From Herminiimonas fonticola (GTDB taxonomy: Bacteria; Pseudomonadota; Gammaproteobacteria; Burkholderiales; Burkholderiaceae_D), in contig NZ_PTLZ01000001.1 in assembly GCF_003293745.1 (NCBI RefSeq), forward strand, positions 124,001-188,000: 64,000 nucleotides of DNA. Direction: 5' to 3'. A model generated the notes under the pieces. It did no database searches and was not told the origin of the DNA. It saw only the letters and a program-made list of their open reading frames with translations. Within the stretch, counting starts at the first letter, position 1; the number at the start of each line of letters is the position of its first letter. Position numbers and translations under genes: made by a program. Positions 61,470 through 64,000 of this stretch are shown here, in pieces.

Positions 61470-61843
61470 TCTTGCGCCCTGGGTGCGTAATTATTATGTT
61501 TTTGAATGGCCGCACCCTTGAGCAACAAACTGGGGATGGCACAAGCGCAAGTGTACCGATTTTGCATTTCGGCAAGGGAATTTTCAAAGATAAAAGAGGG
61601 GAATGCGGCAGGAACGCCACAGTAGTTCGACAAGCATTCAATTCGCCGAAACGGCGCACCGATCAAGTGCATCCGAGCTCATCGTTTAGTCATTTAATAC
61701 GAAGACAGGGCGCCAGCCCTCATGACGTATTGATGACACCAAGTGTCAGCCAAGTAACTGCTAACGTTTGCCTGATCGATTCTTCAGTTTTTAGAAAAGT
61801 CGCAATGCGACTATGTCTGCAGCACGCATAAAACTGGGCTCTG
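61470..61843. other. 374-bp region upstream of tpsB
   Basis: No gene with a proper start and Shine-Dalgarno sequence is seen on either strand. It holds the promoter of the tps operon (minus strand) and the end of the small lipoprotein transcript. No clear repeat or riboswitch was found. Confidence 0.4.
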
Positions 61844-62005
61844 TTAGCGACTGTCGTGTTGCACACCCACATCAATCACGCCATACATTTCCACGCCTGA
61901 ACTGCTGTTGGGTGTGCGTGCATAACCACCGCAACCACCAAGAATTGAAGAGACCAGCAATAACAAGGTCAGGCGGCTGGCGAAATATTTTGCAGATCGT
62001 TTCAT
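61844..62005 (-). CDS. Tiny predicted lipoprotein (53 aa)
   Basis: On the minus strand, ATG 62005 (AAGG just upstream) opens a 53-codon frame: MKRSAKYFASRLTLLLLVSS, ILGGCGGYARTPNSSSGVEM, YGVIDVGVQHDSR. The basic start, hydrophobic run and GGCG lipobox fit an exported lipoprotein. Codon use and clear signal features argue against chance. The end, EMYGVIDVG, resembles a strand found at the start of many Burkholderiales porins (..VYGVIDVG..), which is curious but may be coincidence. It lies upstream of the tps operon in the same direction. Confidence 0.7.
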   Translation of the reverse strand: MKRSAKYFASRLTLLLLVSSILGGCGGYARTPNSSSGVEMYGVIDVGVQHDSR

Positions 62006-62077
62006 TGCCTTGCTTTCAGATTACATAAAACTCTTGCAACAAAATTGTGCTCTGCTGCAGATGTTAACTATCAATCG

Positions 62078-62452
62078 CTAACCAACTTCAATCGCATCCA
62101 CACGATCGGGATAAAACGCGACATATTCCTTGATCGCTGCAACTGCAGGATAAGGCATCTCATACGTCCACACTGCATGCGCTGAACGCTCGCCACCTGC
62201 AGGTATGCCGTAATAGGAGCAATCGCCTTTGAACGGGCAATACGTCACATGATTGCTACGTTCCAGCAGCAACATGTCTACGTCCCTGCGCGGGATGTAT
62301 TGCACCGCTGGGTACGACGCCTCTTGCAAGGTCAGTGCTGCCGTCGTATCGGCGACGATGCGGCCCGCTACTGTGACTTTGACGCGTGCGGGATTAGGTG
62401 TAATCGTGATCGGATGATCGGGGCCGGGGATTCTGACTAGCTTGTCTTCCAT
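62078..62452 (-). CDS. DUF427 domain protein
   Basis: Protein of 124 aa. PARVKVTVAGRIVADTTAALTLQEASYPAVQYIPRRDVDM is the DUF427 core, followed by HVTYCPFKGDCSYYGI, the conserved Cys-Cys turn, and WTYEMPYPAVAAIKEYVAFYPDRVDAIEV at the end. Enzymatic role unknown. It is 72 bp from the tiny lipoprotein gene on the same strand. An inverted repeat sits just upstream. Confidence 0.9.
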   Translation of the reverse strand: MEDKLVRIPGPDHPITITPNPARVKVTVAGRIVADTTAALTLQEASYPAVQYIPRRDVDMLLLERSNHVTYCPFKGDCSYYGIPAGGERSAHAVWTYEMPYPAVAAIKEYVAFYPDRVDAIEVG

Positions 62453-62485
62453 GATTTCTATTCCTTCTTTCGTTGGCGTGAAATA

Positions 62486-62518
62486 TTGGTTTCATCAAGT
62501 GACGCAAGATGAAACCAA
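62486..62518. promoter_or_regulatory. 11-bp inverted repeat upstream of the DUF427 gene
   Basis: TTGGTTTCATC (62486-62496) and GATGAAACCAA (62508-62518) with an 11-base spacer. All eleven pairs match. It lies 34 bp upstream of the DUF427 start and has no T run, so it is more likely an operator or hairpin in the leader than a terminator. Confidence 0.5.
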
Positions 62519-62625
62519 AACGGAAAAGCCTCTGAAGAAACAGCTTAACGCTTATTGTCATTCAGAGTTTGAAGCGATTTTTTTTGTTGTCGCTCCGCAA
62601 GCTCTGCAATTCGTCACCCGAAAAT

Positions 62626-63738
62626 TCAACGCCCACCGAAAACCGTATCGCCAAATATCTTGTTCTGACCATGCGGTGCCGAGCGCCAGTATTGCGGTGG
62701 CGCTTCTATCGTTGCGCCAAGCGCAACCGCTGCATGCCAAGGCCAGCGCGGGTCATACAAAATGCCGCGGGCCAATGCGATGAAGTCGGCCTTGCCGCTA
62801 GCGATGATTTCTTCCGCGTGTTGCGGCTCGGTGATCAGGCCGACTGCCATCGTGTTCACACCAGTCGCTTCTTTCACACCTTGTGCAAAGGCCACTTGAT
62901 AACCCGGCCCAATAGTAATTTTCTGCAAAGGTGAAATGCCACCCGACGACACATCGATCCAATCGACATCGCGCTTCTTCAACTCAGCGGCAAAGGCGAT
63001 AGTCTGTTCCAGATTCCAGCCGTTCTCCATCCAGTCAGTTGCCGACACGCGAATACCAACCGGTTTATCTGCCGGAAAAACAGCACGCACCGCATCGAAT
63101 ACTTCCAGCGGAAAGCGCATGCGATTTTCCAGCGAGCCGCCGTATTCATCGGTGCGTTGATTGGCAATCGGCGATAGAAACTGATGCAGCAAGTAACCAT
63201 GCGCGGCATGTACTTCAAGTCCATCGATACCCAGGCGTGCGGCGCGCTTGGCCGCCAACACAAACGCATCACGCACGCGACGCAAACCTGCTGCATCCAG
63301 CGCCAGCGGTTCGACATCGCCTTCCTTCTGCGGCACAGCCGACGGCGCATACGATATCCAGCCACCTTCCTCGACCGGCAACTGTTGCCCGCCTTCCCAC
63401 GGCGACTTGCTCGATGCCTTACGTCCCGCGTGCCCAAGCTGCATGACCACGGCGATCCTGGAATGCTTGCGGATCGCAGCAAGGATAGGTACCAGCGCCG
63501 CCTCGGTAGCGTCATTCCACAAACCCAGATCCGTCGGCGTGATACGTCCCTCCGGCTCAACAGCCGTCGCCTCGATCATCAACATGCCGGCACCCGACAA
63601 GGCAAGATGGCCGAGATGAATCATGTGCCATGCAGTTGCCGCACCGTTATCGGCGGAGTACTGACACATGGGGGAAACGACGATGCGGTTGGGGAGGGTA
63701 AGGCCGCGGAGGGAGTAGGGTGAAAACAGTTGGCTCAT
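62626..63738 (-). CDS. Old yellow enzyme family NADH:flavin oxidoreductase (YqjM/XenA-like)
   Basis: Protein of 370 aa. The N-terminus LFSPYSLRGLTLPNRIVVSPMCQYS contains the Cys (SPMCQYS) and Tyr typical of YqjM-like enzymes. GLEVHAAHGYLLHQFLSPIANQRTDEYGGSLENRMRF carries the substrate and FMN contacts (HAAHGYL, DEYGGS), and ISPLQKITIGPGYQVAF and RGILYDPRWPWHAA close the barrel. It reduces activated double bonds or nitro compounds with NAD(P)H. A single gene at the right end. Confidence 0.94.
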   Translation of the reverse strand: MSQLFSPYSLRGLTLPNRIVVSPMCQYSADNGAATAWHMIHLGHLALSGAGMLMIEATAVEPEGRITPTDLGLWNDATEAALVPILAAIRKHSRIAVVMQLGHAGRKASSKSPWEGGQQLPVEEGGWISYAPSAVPQKEGDVEPLALDAAGLRRVRDAFVLAAKRAARLGIDGLEVHAAHGYLLHQFLSPIANQRTDEYGGSLENRMRFPLEVFDAVRAVFPADKPVGIRVSATDWMENGWNLEQTIAFAAELKKRDVDWIDVSSGGISPLQKITIGPGYQVAFAQGVKEATGVNTMAVGLITEPQHAEEIIASGKADFIALARGILYDPRWPWHAAVALGATIEAPPQYWRSAPHGQNKIFGDTVFGGR

Positions 63739-64000
63739 GATTGATCCGATTGATGGATGAGCGAATCAGAGTAGCAGACCCACGAACTTGCTGCAGATGC
63801 TGCGTGAATCTACGCAAGCGCATTCAACCTGCCATACGGATTTATCGCAGGGATCGTTCTACGTCTCTCACATCCCACAATATCTTCGCTATGTTCGTCA
63901 GCGTACCGTACTGCCGTATCAAGCAAGCTATACTCGGCGCGCGGAAAGGCTCTTATATCAATCACCTCATCGTATTGATACAAGCACACGCCCGTCAGAC
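63739..64000. other. Right edge, no gene seen
   Basis: 262 bp. TATACT occurs at 63929-63934, a possible -10 box for a gene beyond the window. Nothing else was seen. Confidence 0.35.

Noticed and set aside
61472-61831. 119-codon plus-strand frame upstream of tpsB
   Set aside because: Overlaps the start of the tpsB gene and its promoter, with no ribosome-binding site and odd composition.

Overview
The window looks like an ordinary chromosomal stretch of a free-living Gram-negative betaproteobacterium. By overall protein character, moderate G+C and gene content it is most like the Oxalobacteraceae (Herminiimonas/Janthinobacterium type); that placement is inference, with no search behind it. About 67 protein genes are packed on both strands. 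I saw no tRNA, rRNA, insertion sequence, prophage or CRISPR array.

Layout. 1-5.1 kb: cobalamin-binding radical SAM protein (cut by the left edge), M15 peptidase, CorA, FAD dehydrogenase. 5.5-7.9 kb: CheW and a chemoreceptor. 8.2-9.8 kb: a SET-domain methyltransferase, a guanidinium exporter under a guanidine-II (mini-ykkC) riboswitch, and two tandem near-identical small RNAs with anti-Shine-Dalgarno loops. 9.8-16.8 kb: DNA repair glycosylase and many small housekeeping or unknown genes. 17-20 kb: DUF2946 protein, small membrane protein and TonB-dependent receptor (possible copper locus). 20-26 kb: orphan ParA, PQQ sugar dehydrogenase, EF-hand protein and a two-component system. 26.7-30.5 kb: a PmrAB-like two-component system followed by a lipid A phosphoethanolamine transferase with a PmrA box in its promoter. 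32.8-40.9 kb: a tetR-outer membrane factor-adaptor-RND pump operon with a 32-bp perfect palindrome in front of tetR. 41.3-44.8 kb: PnuC-type transporter, NadR-like kinase and a convergent TonB receptor controlled by a TPP riboswitch, which together suggest thiamine uptake and salvage. 45-49 kb: stress and housekeeping genes including GreA/B-like factor, ArfB and pirin. 49.2-51.5 kb: AhpC and AhpF. 52.3-57 kb: OmpW, a chemoreceptor with an extra cytoplasmic Cache domain, small unknown genes. 57-61.5 kb: a two-partner secretion operon (tpsB-tpsA-fecR). 61.8-63.7 kb: a tiny lipoprotein, a DUF427 protein and an old-yellow-enzyme family reductase.

Common themes are envelope and efflux defence (gdx, RND pump, pmrAB-eptA, ahpCF), chemosensing (CheW and two receptors) and nutrient uptake through TonB receptors. 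The most interesting non-coding signals are the twin anti-SD RNAs (9.4-9.7 kb), the guanidine-II switch in which the ribosome-binding hexamer is duplicated inside the aptamer, the TPP switch, the PmrA box and the 32-bp operator.
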